Source: Actinocatenispora rupis | Lineage (GTDB): Bacteria > Actinomycetota > Actinomycetes > Mycobacteriales > Micromonosporaceae | Assembly: GCF_016861975.1 (NCBI RefSeq) | Contig: NZ_BOMB01000029.1 | Span: 62,001 to 126,000 of the forward strand | Direction of reading: 5' to 3' | Length of the DNA stretch: 64,000 nucleotides | In this document: positions 8,859 through 18,042 of the stretch, in pieces | Numbering within the stretch: position 1 is the first letter of the stretch | Layout: the number at the start of each line of letters is the position of its first letter | The notes under the pieces: model-generated | Told to the model about the DNA's origin: nothing | Database searches by the model: none | What the model saw: only the letters and a program-made list of their open reading frames with translations | Program-made: the position numbers and the translations under genes

Positions 8859-9712
8859 GCATGTTGGCGGAGACCTGCACGCTGTCCAACGGCATCGAGA
8901 TCCCCAAGCTCGGACTCGGTACGTGGTTCATCGACGACGACAAGGCGGCCGACGCCGTCCGCGCCGCCATCGAGATCGGCTACCGCAACATCGACACCGC
9001 CCAGGCGTACGGCAACGAGCGCGGCGTCGGCGAGGGCGTCCGTTCCGCCGGCATCGCCCGCGAGGAGCTGTTCGTCTCCACGAAGCTCGCCGCAGAGATC
9101 AAGGACCACGACCAGGCCGTGGCAGCGATCGACCAGTCACTGTCCACACTCGACATCGGCCACATCGACCTCATGCTCATCCACGCCCCGCAACCGTGGA
9201 ACGATTTCCGTGGCGGCGACTACTCCGCGGGCAACCTGGCAGCGTGGCGTGCCCTCGAAGACGCGTACCAGGCTGGGAAGCTGCGCTCCATCGGCGTGTC
9301 CAACTTCCTCCAGGAAGACCTGGACAACATCCTTGCGCACGGCACCGTGGCCCCGCACGTCAACCAGATCCTGGTACACGCGGGCAACACGCCCAGCGAC
9401 CTGATCGCCTACTGCCACAACAGGAACATCCTCGTCGAGGCGTACTCGCCGATCGCCCACGGCGAGATCCTCAACAACGAGCGCGTCGCCGCCATCGCCG
9501 AGAAGTACGGCGTCAGCGTGCCCCAGCTGTGCATCCGGTACGCCCTGCAGCTCGACACGGTGGCCCTGCCGAAGACCGCAAACCCGAACCACATGCGCTC
9601 GAACGCCGAGGTCGACTTCGCCATCGCCGAGACGGACATGGAAACACTGCGGGACCTGCACGAGCGAGACTACGGAGAATCCAGCGCCTTCCCCGTCTAC
9701 AGCGGCAAGTGA
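8855..9712 (+). CDS. Aldo/keto reductase
   Basis: A 285-residue NADPH-dependent reductase with the AKR barrel. The catalytic tetrad is visible as Asp47 and Tyr52 (NIDTAQAYGNE), Lys77 (VSTKL) and His110 (LMLIHAP). The cofactor segment LPKTANPNHMRSNAE near the C terminus replaces the more usual IPKS. It should reduce small aldehydes or ketones in the cytoplasm. The ATG at 8855 overlaps the cupin stop (ATGA), which fixes the start and indicates an operon with the cupin and probably the MLTR regulator. Confidence 0.94.
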   Translation: MSMLAETCTLSNGIEIPKLGLGTWFIDDDKAADAVRAAIEIGYRNIDTAQAYGNERGVGEGVRSAGIAREELFVSTKLAAEIKDHDQAVAAIDQSLSTLDIGHIDLMLIHAPQPWNDFRGGDYSAGNLAAWRALEDAYQAGKLRSIGVSNFLQEDLDNILAHGTVAPHVNQILVHAGNTPSDLIAYCHNRNILVEAYSPIAHGEILNNERVAAIAEKYGVSVPQLCIRYALQLDTVALPKTANPNHMRSNAEVDFAIAETDMETLRDLHERDYGESSAFPVYSGK

Positions 9713-10331
9713 CACCCACCTCGGCGTCGGGGAGTCGGGCGGCGCCAGCGTGAGGTTGGGGCCGCCGTCTCCGAAGACGAGGCGAAAGGCGTACCCAGCT
9801 GGGGCGGTGGCCACGCGCAGGTTCTCGCGGGTTCCGTTGGCGTCAGCCGTCGGACATTAGCAGTTCAGATCGCTTCCCGATGTCGTTCTTTCGGCGTTCA
9901 CCCGGCTTGGGGCGGGCTACCGGTTCGCGCGGGTATCTGTCGGTCGAGTGCAGCGCCCGAACAATTCAGGAACCGGCAGCGGAATGTGCCGACGCGATGT
10001 ACGGTGCGCCATTCCTGAACTCGCAGACCGGTCGCTCCGTGCGCCAGCAGCGGGGATGACAGGAGGCATGTGCTTCGGCACGAGCCGCAATCGCCGGCAA
10101 CGTGTCGGGCCGACGGCGCTTGCTCAACCTATCCTCAAAGTTCTTGATCGAGCCGTATACCTTTCATTAGCATCACGCCTGCAGCAAGATCACTGCGGGG
10201 CGCAGGAACATCTCTGCGCGCAGTAAGGAAATGCTTACTCCTACGTCATCGCCACCGAACTTGGTCATGACGTTTCCTGACGATGCGGCTTGGTCGCGTT
10301 TCTGTCGAACAGGAAAGGTGAACAACCACCC
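9713..10331. other. Long intergenic region with lower GC and no supported gene
   Basis: About 620 bases without a convincing gene. Its right half, roughly 10100-10260, is clearly less GC-rich than the surroundings and contains TATA-like stretches suited to promoters for the secreted protein at 10332. A small palindrome sits at 10222-10239. Open frames in this stretch lack ribosome sites and have poor codon composition. Confidence 0.5.
10222..10239. promoter_or_regulatory. Inverted repeat upstream of the secreted protein gene
   Basis: AGTAAG, a six-base spacer, then CTTACT form a perfect 6-bp inverted repeat in an AT-richer patch about 95 bases before the GTG at 10332. It is a plausible operator or part of a promoter. 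The binding protein is unknown. Confidence 0.35.
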
Positions 10332-11258
10332 GTGAAACTGCAAACACTGCGGCGTACGGTCGCCGTCGCGGCGGCGGCCGGGTTGCTGGCGACGTTCGGC
10401 GTCACCTCCGCCGGTGCCACCGAGAACTGGCAGCGGGTCGGCACCGACTCCCACAGCGGCGTCAGCGGTATCGCCCTGGAGAGTCGTACGGACGGCGGCG
10501 ATCTGAGCGCGCTGATCGTCCACGACAACAAGAACGCCGGTGAGGCGCACCTGTCGCGGGTCACCATGCGGGATGGCGCCACGTCCGTCGAGCGGCTCAA
10601 GTGGACCGGAGCGGAGCCGGTCGACCTGGAGTCGATCGAGGCGATCCCGGGCATGACGGGGGAGTACGTCGCGCTCGCCAGCCGGGGGATCGCCTACCAC
10701 ATCAAGGTCGCCGACTCGACGGCGTCCGTCATCGACTACACGCCGCTGCCCGCCATTGGCGAAGGCGACGAGTTCGAGAGTTTCTCGATCATCAGCCAGA
10801 ACGGCAAGCTCGCCGCCCTGTGGGCCGACCGCGGGGAGGGCAAGAAGCGCCCCTCCACCATCTACGCGGCGTCCCTGTCGTTCACCAAGTGGGGACAGGC
10901 GACTTTCGGCGCCGTGGTGGAAAAGAAGTACCGGGCGCACTACCCGACTGACGAGGGAACCCGGAACGTCTCGGACATGACGGTGACGAGTTCCGGCCGC
11001 ATCCTGACGAGTTCCGCATCGGACGCCGGCGATGACGGCCCGTTCGATTCCGCGGTGAGTCTCGCCGGCCGGGTCACCGTCTCGTCGAAGGGCCGGGTAC
11101 GGATCTCGGTCTCGCGTTCTGCCCGCGTGCTCGCCACGTTCCCCCAGCACAAGGTCGAGGCGATCGAGTGCCTGCCCGGAACCGGCGATGCCCTTCTGGG
11201 TACCGACGACGAGAACCTCGGCGGATACGTCCGGACGGCGCCGCTCTGCGCGGCCTGA
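10332..11258 (+). CDS. Secreted protein of unknown function
   Basis: A 308-residue protein starting at GTG 10332, with an N-terminal signal peptide: basic KLQTLRRT, a hydrophobic stretch VAVAAAAGLLATFGV and a likely cut after SAGA near residue 29. The mature part has repeated beta-strand stretches (LSALIVHDNKNAGEAHLSRV, EYVALASRGIAYHIKV, KLAALWADRG) like a beta-propeller fold. The pattern is similar in style to esterase-like phytase or SdiA-regulated propellers, but no catalytic motif is evident. A strong hairpin terminator follows. It is exported, and the function is unassigned. Confidence 0.8.
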   Translation: MKLQTLRRTVAVAAAAGLLATFGVTSAGATENWQRVGTDSHSGVSGIALESRTDGGDLSALIVHDNKNAGEAHLSRVTMRDGATSVERLKWTGAEPVDLESIEAIPGMTGEYVALASRGIAYHIKVADSTASVIDYTPLPAIGEGDEFESFSIISQNGKLAALWADRGEGKKRPSTIYAASLSFTKWGQATFGAVVEKKYRAHYPTDEGTRNVSDMTVTSSGRILTSSASDAGDDGPFDSAVSLAGRVTVSSKGRVRISVSRSARVLATFPQHKVEAIECLPGTGDALLGTDDENLGGYVRTAPLCAA

Positions 11259-11282
11259 CCGTCGACGACTGAGCACGACGTA

Positions 11283-11318
11283 CGGCCCCTGAACTGCCTC
11301 CGCCCGGTTCAGGGGCCG
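11283..11318. terminator. Bidirectional hairpin terminator
   Basis: CGGCCCCTGAAC pairs perfectly with GTTCAGGGGCCG across a 12-base loop. It lies between the stop of the secreted protein (plus) and the stop of the histidine kinase (minus), so it can serve both converging genes. Confidence 0.85.
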
Positions 11319-11343
11319 CACTTCTCCGTACTGCTGGGCTGTG

Positions 11344-12447
11344 TCAGAGGTCGGTAGGGAAGCTGACCGCGATGTCGAGTCCGCCGCGGGGTCGTGGATG
11401 TGCGGTGATCGTCGCCTGGTGGGTACGCGCGATCGTGGCGACGATGGCCAGGCCGAGGCCGTGGCCGTCGTTGTGGCTGAGGCGTTGCGCGCCGGCCTGT
11501 TGGAACGGTTGGAACAGCCGGTCGACGTCGTCCGGTGGGATGATCGGGCCGGTGTTGCCGACGGTGATCGTCGCCCGGTCGCCCGGGAGTTGGCCGGTGG
11601 TGATCTCGACGGTTCCGTTGGCGCGGTTGTGGCGTAGGGCGTTGTCGACGAGGTTCGCGACGAGCAGTTCGGCGAGTCGGGGATCGCCGGCGGCGAGGGC
11701 CGTACGGAGGTCGGCGTCGACGCGGATGCCGTGTTCTTCGGCGTCGGCGCGGCGCTGGGCGAGTAACGCCTCGGCGAGTGGGGCGAGGTCGAACGGTTCG
11801 CGGCGCTCGATGCCGCGTTCGCTGGTGGCGAGGACGAGCAGGGCGTCGATGAGCCTTTGCTGCTGCGATCCGAGCTGGAGTGCCTCCTCGCAGGCTGCTC
11901 GGAGTGACGCGGTGTCGGCGCCCGGATCGGCGAGGGCGACCTGGAGGAGGGTCCGTTGCCCGGCGAGCGGGGTACGCAGCTCGTGGGAGGCGTTGGCGAC
12001 GAAGTGGCGTTGGGCCGCGAAGGCGGACTCCAGCCGGCCCAGCAGGTCGTTGAGCGTGCTGCCGAGCCGGGTGAGTTCGTCGTCCGGCCCCCGTACGGCG
12101 AGCCGCTGGTCGAGGTTGGTGGCCGAGATCCGTTGCGCGGTGGTGGTGATGACGTGCAGGGGTCGCAGGAACCGGCCGGCCAGCCACCACGCGCCGGCCA
12201 GGACGACGATCGCGGCCGCGAGACCGATGAGCGCGGGTACGACGTCGAACCGGCTGCTGGAGTCGGCCGGCTCGGCGGCGGCGCCGGCGGGGGCGCGGGC
12301 GGCGGTGTGGCCGTACAGGAGGTTGGTGGCGAGCAGTACGGCGGCGAGGACGGTGAGGAACAGTCCGGAGTAGAGCAGCGTGAGCTGTACCCGGAGGACG
12401 GGCCGCCGGGCCCGTAGCAGGGACGTGAGCTGTCGTGGCGCAGCCAT
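11344..12447 (-). CDS. Sensor histidine kinase (HAMP/HisKA/HATPase, OmpR-partner type)
   Basis: A 367-residue membrane kinase with helix 1 at about residues 20-45, a short external loop and helix 2 at about 69-90. A HAMP linker reaches residue 143, and the HisKA box NASHELRTPL follows with His155 as the phosphorylated residue. The ATPase domain shows the N-box NLVDNALRHN, then HGLGLAIVATIARTH. Its ATG overlaps the response-regulator stop (ATGA), so the two are co-translated. The tiny external loop suggests that it senses the membrane or a partner protein. The divergent ABC exporter at 13288 is the obvious target, as in antimicrobial-peptide or envelope stress systems. Confidence 0.95.
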   Translation of the reverse strand: MAAPRQLTSLLRARRPVLRVQLTLLYSGLFLTVLAAVLLATNLLYGHTAARAPAGAAAEPADSSSRFDVVPALIGLAAAIVVLAGAWWLAGRFLRPLHVITTTAQRISATNLDQRLAVRGPDDELTRLGSTLNDLLGRLESAFAAQRHFVANASHELRTPLAGQRTLLQVALADPGADTASLRAACEEALQLGSQQQRLIDALLVLATSERGIERREPFDLAPLAEALLAQRRADAEEHGIRVDADLRTALAAGDPRLAELLVANLVDNALRHNRANGTVEITTGQLPGDRATITVGNTGPIIPPDDVDRLFQPFQQAGAQRLSHNDGHGLGLAIVATIARTHQATITAHPRPRGGLDIAVSFPTDL

Positions 12448-13109
12448 CAGCTGTCTCCGATGCGGTAGCCGCCTTCGCGGATGGTGTGGATGACGGGAGG
12501 TTCGCCGAGCTTGGCGCGCAGTCGCCGCATGGTGTGCTTGACAGCGGTGGTGAACGGGTCGGCCGCCTCGTCCCAGACGCGTTCGAGCAGGTGTTCGGCG
12601 GACAGTGCGATGCCCGGCGCGGCGAGGAGGCATTCGAGCAGGGCGAACTCCTTGGGGCTCAGGTCCAGCCGTCGCCCTGCCCGCGTCACCACCCGGCGGG
12701 CCGGATCGAGCACGATGTCCGCGTACGCCAGCGTCGGTGGTACGGGCGGGGTCGCCCGGCGGCCGAGGGCGCGGACCCGGGCGACCAGTTCGGCGAAGTC
12801 GAAGGGCTTGGGGAGATAGTCGTCCGCCCCGAGGTCGAGACCGTGCACCCGGTCCTGCACCGTACTGGCCGCGGTGAGCATCAGGACGCGGCTCTCGGTG
12901 CCGTTCTCGACGAGCCGGCGGCAGACGTCGTCGCCGTGTACGCCGGGCAGGTCCCGGTCCAGGACGACCACGTCGTAGCGGGTGAGGGCGAGGTGGTCGA
13001 GGGCGTCGGCCCCGTCGAGTACGACGTCGACGGCCATGCCCTCCCGGCGTAGCCCGGTGCCGATCGACCGGGCCAGTACCTCGAAGTCCTCGGCCACCAG
13101 CACTCTCAC
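12447..13109 (-). CDS. OmpR/PhoB-family response regulator
   Basis: A 220-residue regulator. The receiver domain (1-115) has the acidic pocket VAEDFE, the phospho-acceptor Asp51 in DVVVLDRDLPG, the Thr switch LMLTAAS and the Lys in LPKPFDFAEL. A winged-helix DNA-binding domain (about 125-218) contains LSPKEFALLECLL and VKHTMRRLRAKLG and ends GGYRIGDS. It is upstream of and overlaps its cognate kinase. It is transcribed away from the ABC exporter, and the 178-base gap to that operon should hold its binding sites. Confidence 0.96.
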   Translation of the reverse strand: MRVLVAEDFEVLARSIGTGLRREGMAVDVVLDGADALDHLALTRYDVVVLDRDLPGVHGDDVCRRLVENGTESRVLMLTAASTVQDRVHGLDLGADDYLPKPFDFAELVARVRALGRRATPPVPPTLAYADIVLDPARRVVTRAGRRLDLSPKEFALLECLLAAPGIALSAEHLLERVWDEAADPFTTAVKHTMRRLRAKLGEPPVIHTIREGGYRIGDS

Positions 13110-13287
13110 CGCGGACCACCTCCTCGTGCCGGGGTGGGGCGGTGCTTCGGTCCGGTGGTCGCTCGTGCCATCTCCCCAGCATGACCGCCGGTGGGTCGCA
13201 AACCGGTATCAGCGGACGCGACCGGGTTGCGACCGCCGGCTCCGTACAACGGTCCGTGACCCAGCCGACGACGAACGGACCACCACG

Positions 13288-14223
13288 GTGAGCGAGCAGA
13301 CGATCGAAGTGTCCGGACTGCGCAAGCGGTTCGGTACCACCCAGGCCCTCGACGGGATGACCTTCACCGTGCCGCCGGGCCGGGTGACCGGATTCGTCGG
13401 CCCCAACGGGGCCGGCAAGTCGACCACCATCCGGGTGGTTCTCGGCCTGGACACGCCGGACGAGGGCCACGCGCTGGTCGGCGGGGTGCCGTACCGGCGG
13501 CTGCGCAGACCGCTGCGGTACGTGGGCGCGCTGGTCGACGCGGCCGCCGTACAGCCGGGCCGTACGGGGCGCAACCATCTGCTGTGGCTGGCCCGGTCGC
13601 AGCGCCTGCCCGTACGCCGGGTCGACGAGGTGATCGACCTGGTCGGCCTGACGAGTGCCGCGCGCCGCAAGGCGGGCGGCTTCTCGTTGGGGATGCGGCA
13701 ACGGCTCGGGATCGCCGCCGCGATGCTGGGCGATCCGCCGGCGCTGATCCTGGACGAGCCGTTCAACGGCATGGATCCGGAGGGGATCATCTGGATCCGC
13801 GGGCTGCTGCGCTCCCTCGCCGACGAGGGGCGTGTCGTGTTGGTGTCCAGCCATCTGATGGGCGAGTTGCAGGACACGGCCGACCATGTGGTCGTCGTCG
13901 GTCGCGGCAGGGTCCTTGCCGACGCGCCGGTCGACGAGCTCGTGTCCTTGGCGTCGAGCGGTGAGGTACTGCTCCGCACCGCGGTACCGGCCGAGGCGAC
14001 CGCGGCGCTGCGCCGGGCGGGCCTGGCGGCGACCGCCGTCGACCCGCGTACCGTCACCGTGGCCGGGGCCGCCGCCCAGCGGATCGTGGCCGTACTCGGC
14101 CAGGCGGGCGTGCCGTTCTCCGAGGTCTCCAGCCAGCGGGCCAGCCTGGAGGACGTCTACCTCCGGCTGACCGCGGGCGCGGCCGAGTACCGGGCGACGG
14201 TCGGTGGGGAGCAGGGACGGTGA
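13288..14223 (+). CDS. ABC-2 type exporter, ATP-binding subunit
   Basis: A 311-residue ATPase with Walker A GPNGAGKST (residues 38-46), the signature region FSLGMRQRLGIAAAMLG, Walker B ALILDEPFNGMDPEG and the switch His in VLVSSHLMGEL. The extra C-terminal 80 residues are typical of drug/lantibiotic exporters of the DrrA/CcmA class. The GTG at 13288 starts the first conserved strand; longer forms run into the promoter. The stop overlaps the GTG of the next permease. It powers the two membrane subunits that follow and is probably switched by the divergent two-component system. Confidence 0.95.
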   Translation: MSEQTIEVSGLRKRFGTTQALDGMTFTVPPGRVTGFVGPNGAGKSTTIRVVLGLDTPDEGHALVGGVPYRRLRRPLRYVGALVDAAAVQPGRTGRNHLLWLARSQRLPVRRVDEVIDLVGLTSAARRKAGGFSLGMRQRLGIAAAMLGDPPALILDEPFNGMDPEGIIWIRGLLRSLADEGRVVLVSSHLMGELQDTADHVVVVGRGRVLADAPVDELVSLASSGEVLLRTAVPAEATAALRRAGLAATAVDPRTVTVAGAAAQRIVAVLGQAGVPFSEVSSQRASLEDVYLRLTAGAAEYRATVGGEQGR

Positions 14224-15782
14224 CGGCCGTGGGCGCTCCTTCGCGTTCGGTGGACTCCGACCAGGGCGGCGGGTTCAGACCGGCGCTGTGGGCGGAGTGG
14301 GTGAAGTTCCGTACCGTCCGCGGTTGGCTGGTCGGTCTCGGGATCGCCGTCCTGATGTCCGTCCTGTTCACCTACCTGGTCGCCAACGGCATTCACAGCG
14401 GCACCTGTACGGGGACCGGCGTCACGTGCCGCAGCGGTCATCCCGCCGTACCGACGGGGCCGGACGGCACGGCGGTCGCCGACAGCTACCGGTACCTGAG
14501 CCGGTCGCTCACCGGCGACGGCACCGTCACCGCCCAGATCGCCTCGCTCACCGGCCGGATCTCCACCAACCCGGTGAACGTCGCCCCGTCGGTGTCCGCC
14601 ACCCGCCCGGGCCTGGCCGGCTGGGCGAAGGCCGGCATCCTGCTCACCCCGACCACCAGACCGGGCTCCTCGTACGCGGCGGTCATGGCCACCGGCCGGC
14701 ACGGGACACGCTTCCAGTACGACTACACCCATGACCGGCCCGGCACCAGCACGAATGCCTCGCCGCGTTGGGTACGACTGGCCCGCGACGGAGACACGAT
14801 CACCGGGTACGAGTCCGTCGACGGGACCTCGTGGCGTGCAGTCGGCGTCGCCCACCTGCCCGGGCTGCCGGCGACCGTACGGGTCGGGCTGTTCGTGACC
14901 TCGCCGGTGTCGTTCGACGGCCAGACCGGTCACCCCACCCTGGCCACGGGCAGCTTCCGCCACGTCACCGTCACCGGGGCCGCCGATGGTGGCTGGCGGA
15001 GCGCCGGCATCGGTACGGGCCCGGCCGACTTCTACCCGGTCCTCGGTACCGGTGCGGCACGCGCCGCCGGCGACGGGTTCGTCCTCACCGGGTCCGGCGA
15101 CATCGCTCCCGCCGTGGTGCAGGGTGTCCTCGGTACCAACACCGTCGCCAGCAGCCTGCTGCTCGGGCTGCTCGTCGGATCGATCGTGTTGATCGTGCTC
15201 GCGGCGCTGTTCGTCACCAGCGAGTACCGCCGGGGGTTGATCCGCACGACGTTCGCCGCCACGCCACAACGCGGTCGGGTACTTGCCGCCAAGGCGGTCG
15301 TGCTGGGTGGAGTCGGGTTCGTGATCGGCGCCCTCGCCGCCACCGTCGCGGTGCCGGTCGGCGACCTGATCCTCGCCCACAACGGCGTGTACGTGTTCCC
15401 CGCCGGTGCCGCGACAGTCGCCGGCATCGTCGTCGGGTGCGGGCTGGTCACCGCGCTGACCGCGGTCGCCGTACTCGGGCTCGGCACGATGCTGCGCCGC
15501 AGCGCCGGTGCGGTCGCCGCCGGGATCGTGGTGTTCGTCCTGCCGTACCTGATCGGGTCCAACATGTCCGGCGGCGCGGAGACCTGGCTGTTCCGCGCCA
15601 CTCCGGCCGCCGCGTTCTCCGTCCTCGGCGTCCTCCCCCGGTCCTCGCTGGTCGACTACCCCTACACCTTCGTCAACGGCTACTACCCGCTGCCGGCCTG
15701 GGCCGGACTGCTCGTACTCGCCGCCTACACGGCCGCCGCGCTCGGTGCGGCCAGGTTCCTGCTGCACCGGAGGGACGCATGA
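14220..15782 (+). CDS. ABC-2 permease with a large lectin-like extracytoplasmic insert
   Basis: A 520-residue permease. After helix 1 (about residues 38-57) there are roughly 250 residues outside the membrane, then five or six helices (from about residue 313). The insert contains WAKAGILLTPTTRPGSSYA, DGDTITGYESVDGTSWRAVG and VRVGLFVTSP. This order matches DUF1349/concanavalin-like jelly-roll domains that often bind sugars. Ordinary ABC-2 permeases of this type are about 250 residues, so this one is twice the usual size. Start GTG 14220 overlaps the ATPase stop, and the stop overlaps the next permease. It may help recognise a glycosylated substrate or a wall component. Confidence 0.9.
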   Translation: MTAVGAPSRSVDSDQGGGFRPALWAEWVKFRTVRGWLVGLGIAVLMSVLFTYLVANGIHSGTCTGTGVTCRSGHPAVPTGPDGTAVADSYRYLSRSLTGDGTVTAQIASLTGRISTNPVNVAPSVSATRPGLAGWAKAGILLTPTTRPGSSYAAVMATGRHGTRFQYDYTHDRPGTSTNASPRWVRLARDGDTITGYESVDGTSWRAVGVAHLPGLPATVRVGLFVTSPVSFDGQTGHPTLATGSFRHVTVTGAADGGWRSAGIGTGPADFYPVLGTGAARAAGDGFVLTGSGDIAPAVVQGVLGTNTVASSLLLGLLVGSIVLIVLAALFVTSEYRRGLIRTTFAATPQRGRVLAAKAVVLGGVGFVIGALAATVAVPVGDLILAHNGVYVFPAGAATVAGIVVGCGLVTALTAVAVLGLGTMLRRSAGAVAAGIVVFVLPYLIGSNMSGGAETWLFRATPAAAFSVLGVLPRSSLVDYPYTFVNGYYPLPAWAGLLVLAAYTAAALGAARFLLHRRDA

Positions 15783-16549
15783 TCGCCGCGCTCCGCGCCG
15801 AGTGGACCAAGATCCGTACCTTGGCCAGTACCGCCTGGCTGCTCATCGGTACGGCCGTGCTCACGACGGGCGTCGGCGTGGTGGTCGCGGCCACCACGCA
15901 CCAGTCCTCGGGCAGCGGCGGCCAGGACACCACCACGCTCGCCCTGACCGGCATCGACCTCGGCCAGGCCGTCATCGTCGTACTGGCCGTCCTGGCCATC
16001 ACCGAGGAGTACGGCACCGGCATGATCCGTACCAGCTTCGCCGCCGTGCCCCGCCGGATCACGGTGCTCGGCGCCAAGGCCGCGGCCGTGGCGGCACTCA
16101 CCCTCGCCGCCGGCGCCGTCGCCGTCGCGGGCAGCCTGGTCGCGGGCCGACTCGTACGCCCGGGTGGCCTCGGCGCCGACCACGGATCCGTACTCGGGTG
16201 GTTCACGCACGGCCCGACGTCGCGCGCCGCGGCCGGCAGCGTGCTGTACCTGGTCCTGGTGGCGCTGCTCGCCCTCGGCATCGCCACCGCCGTCCGGGAC
16301 ACCGCCGTGTCGATCGGCGTGGTACTGGCCGTGCTGTACCTGCCGACCCTGCTCGCCCGGGCGGTCGGCGATCCGCTCCGGCGCCACATCGAGCAGGTCG
16401 CGCCGATGACGGCCGGGCTCGCCGTCCAGGCCACCACCAACCTCACGAAGCTGCCGATCTCCCCGTGGGCCGGCATCGGCGTCCTCGCCGCGTGGGCCGC
16501 CGGGGCGCTGCTCCTCGCCTGCCTGCTGCTCCGACACCGCGACCCCTGA
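15779..16549 (+). CDS. ABC-2 permease
   Basis: A 256-residue membrane protein of the usual ABC-2 permease size with six predicted helices. It starts with MIAALRAEWTKIRT, the cytoplasmic signature of actinobacterial permeases, and contains ITEEYGTGMIRTSFAAVPRR after helix 2, the coupling segment also present in the preceding permease (SEYRRGLIRTTFAATPQR). The ATG overlaps the previous stop (ATGA). With the ATPase and the lectin-bearing permease it forms a three-gene exporter in which the two permeases should make a heterodimer. Confidence 0.93.
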   Translation: MIAALRAEWTKIRTLASTAWLLIGTAVLTTGVGVVVAATTHQSSGSGGQDTTTLALTGIDLGQAVIVVLAVLAITEEYGTGMIRTSFAAVPRRITVLGAKAAAVAALTLAAGAVAVAGSLVAGRLVRPGGLGADHGSVLGWFTHGPTSRAAAGSVLYLVLVALLALGIATAVRDTAVSIGVVLAVLYLPTLLARAVGDPLRRHIEQVAPMTAGLAVQATTNLTKLPISPWAGIGVLAAWAAGALLLACLLLRHRDP

Positions 16550-17013
16550 CCCGTGTACCGGCCACGCCGCGGTGCCGGGCGTGGCCGGGGCCAGGTGGTG
16601 GAAACCGCCCGGTTCGACCGAGCCCGGCGGTTCCGGGTCGCGGTGGGGCCGGCGGGTTGTTGGCCGCAGCTGGCCATGGTCCGCGCGTGCCGGGGGCGAT
16701 CGCTCGTCTCGCGCCCGTCGGGTGGAGCTTCTCGCGGCGACGGCTTGTTGATTCGACTAGACGCAGTAATATGGTACTCGTCAGTGGAGATTAGCTGACC
16801 CAGCGAGTAGCGGTTGAGAGTGAGGTGAGCGGTGGTGCCCATCGTCACGCAGCGTCCGGTCGCGCGCGGACGGCGCTGGCCGTTCCGTCCGCGCCGCAGC
16901 AACGCACGCTGGCGCCGGCCCTGGCCCGGGTTTCCCCCGCGGCTGGCCTGACGCCGGTGTGGGCAGTCCACGACACGACGCAGTCCGGTGAACTAGACAG
17001 AGGGGTGAGTTCG
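16550..17013. other. Intergenic region before the heat-shock gene
   Basis: 464 bases without a supported gene. The middle part, around 16740-16800, is AT-richer and holds a HAIR-like inverted repeat and probably the hsp20 promoter. The remainder to 17013 would be a 5' leader of roughly 200 bases. Frames in the leader lack start signals. Confidence 0.5.
16747..16767. promoter_or_regulatory. HAIR-like (HspR) operator, degenerate
   Basis: GTTGATT, the seven-base spacer CGACTAG, then ACGCAGT resemble the HspR-associated inverted repeat CTTGAGT-N7-ACTCAAG at 9 of 14 arm positions. It lies upstream of hsp20, with an HspR-like MerR gene downstream. The match is imperfect and judged by eye. Confidence 0.45.
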
Positions 17014-17457
17014 ATGAGCACGCTGCGCTTCGATCCGTTCCGTGATCTGGATCGGCTGGCCAGCGACTGGTTCAACCTCAACAGCGCGCGGACGCCGCGG
17101 TGGGCGCCGATGGACGCGTACCGCTCCGGCGACACGTACATGGTGCATTTCGACCTGCCGGGCATCGACGAGAAGTCGCTGGAGGTCACCGCGGAGAACA
17201 ACACGCTGACCGTGCACGCCGAACGGCGACCGGCCGCTCCCGACGGGGCCGAGTACGTGGTCAGCGAACGTCCGATGGGCACGTTCAGCCGGCAGATGGT
17301 GCTCGGCGACGGGCTGGACCTGGAGAACGTGTCGGCCGACTACCGCGACGGGGTGCTGACCGTGACCATCCCGGTCGCCGAGCAGGCCAAGCCACGGCGC
17401 ATCAACATCGCCCGCAGCTCCGACGAGCACAAGGTCATCGAGGGCAGCAGCCGCTAG
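17014..17457 (+). CDS. Hsp20/alpha-crystallin family small heat-shock protein
   Basis: A 147-residue small heat-shock protein. The N terminus MSTLRFDPFRDLDRL is the typical actinobacterial Hsp20 start. The alpha-crystallin domain runs from about residue 35 (YMVHFDLPGIDEKSLEVTAE) to 135, including the conserved YRDGVLTVTIPVAE. It is a cytoplasmic ATP-independent chaperone forming oligomers that hold unfolded proteins. The ATG at 17014 is preceded by a GA-rich stretch. A MerR-family regulator and other small stress genes follow. A HAIR-like site upstream suggests HspR-type repression. Confidence 0.95.
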   Translation: MSTLRFDPFRDLDRLASDWFNLNSARTPRWAPMDAYRSGDTYMVHFDLPGIDEKSLEVTAENNTLTVHAERRPAAPDGAEYVVSERPMGTFSRQMVLGDGLDLENVSADYRDGVLTVTIPVAEQAKPRRINIARSSDEHKVIEGSSR

Positions 17458-17634
17458 GCACGAAAGACCTGCCGCCGGGGCGGCGCGTCGGCGGCAGACC
17501 GGTACCCGACGCCTGGTGTGGAGAAGGCGAGGTGATGGCCGTCAGGGAAACTCCTTCGTGCTCCATCTCTCGTTCCCGGTCCCGTCCCGGTCCGCCCGCG
17601 GTCCGGGACGGGATCACGTTCCGAGGAGGCCGGA

Positions 17635-17997
17635 ATGCCGCGCGCACACGACGATCCCCAGCCCGGCTGGCTGGGGGGCGATGACCCGGCCTTCACCATC
17701 GGCGCCGCGGCCGACCTGCTCGGGGTCACCCAGGCGTTCCTGCGTCAACTGGGAGTGGCCGGGCTGGTCGAACCACACCGTTCGGACGGCGGGCACCGCC
17801 GCTACAGCCGCCACGAACTGGAGCTGGCCGACCGCGCCCGGCGCCTGGTCGACGAGGGACTCACCCTGGACGCGGCCTGCCGGATCGTCGTACTGGAGGC
17901 CGAGTTGGCCGCCGCGCGCGCCGAGATCGACCGGCTGAAACACCGCCGGCACGGGCCGGATCCCGACTCCTCCGCCCCTCCGTCGGGCCAGCGGTAG
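17635..17997 (+). CDS. MerR-family regulator, HspR-like
   Basis: A 120-residue protein with the MerR winged helix at residues 20-75 (FTIGAAADLLGVTQAFLRQL then RSDGGHRRYSRHELELADRA). It then has a short helical coiled-coil region (about 78-103) with no large ligand domain. Size, order and proximity to hsp20 match HspR, which binds HAIR repeats and represses heat-shock genes. The Gly-rich N-terminal 19 residues and polar tail are variable. ATG 17635 follows an AGGAGG-like site (17623-17630). It is likely co-transcribed with hsp20 and autoregulated. A different MerR subgroup remains possible. Confidence 0.85.
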   Translation: MPRAHDDPQPGWLGGDDPAFTIGAAADLLGVTQAFLRQLGVAGLVEPHRSDGGHRRYSRHELELADRARRLVDEGLTLDAACRIVVLEAELAAARAEIDRLKHRRHGPDPDSSAPPSGQR

Positions 17998-18042
17998 CCG
18001 ACCTGCCGGAGGGTGCAGCGCCCGCGGAAGGGAGGTCAGACG

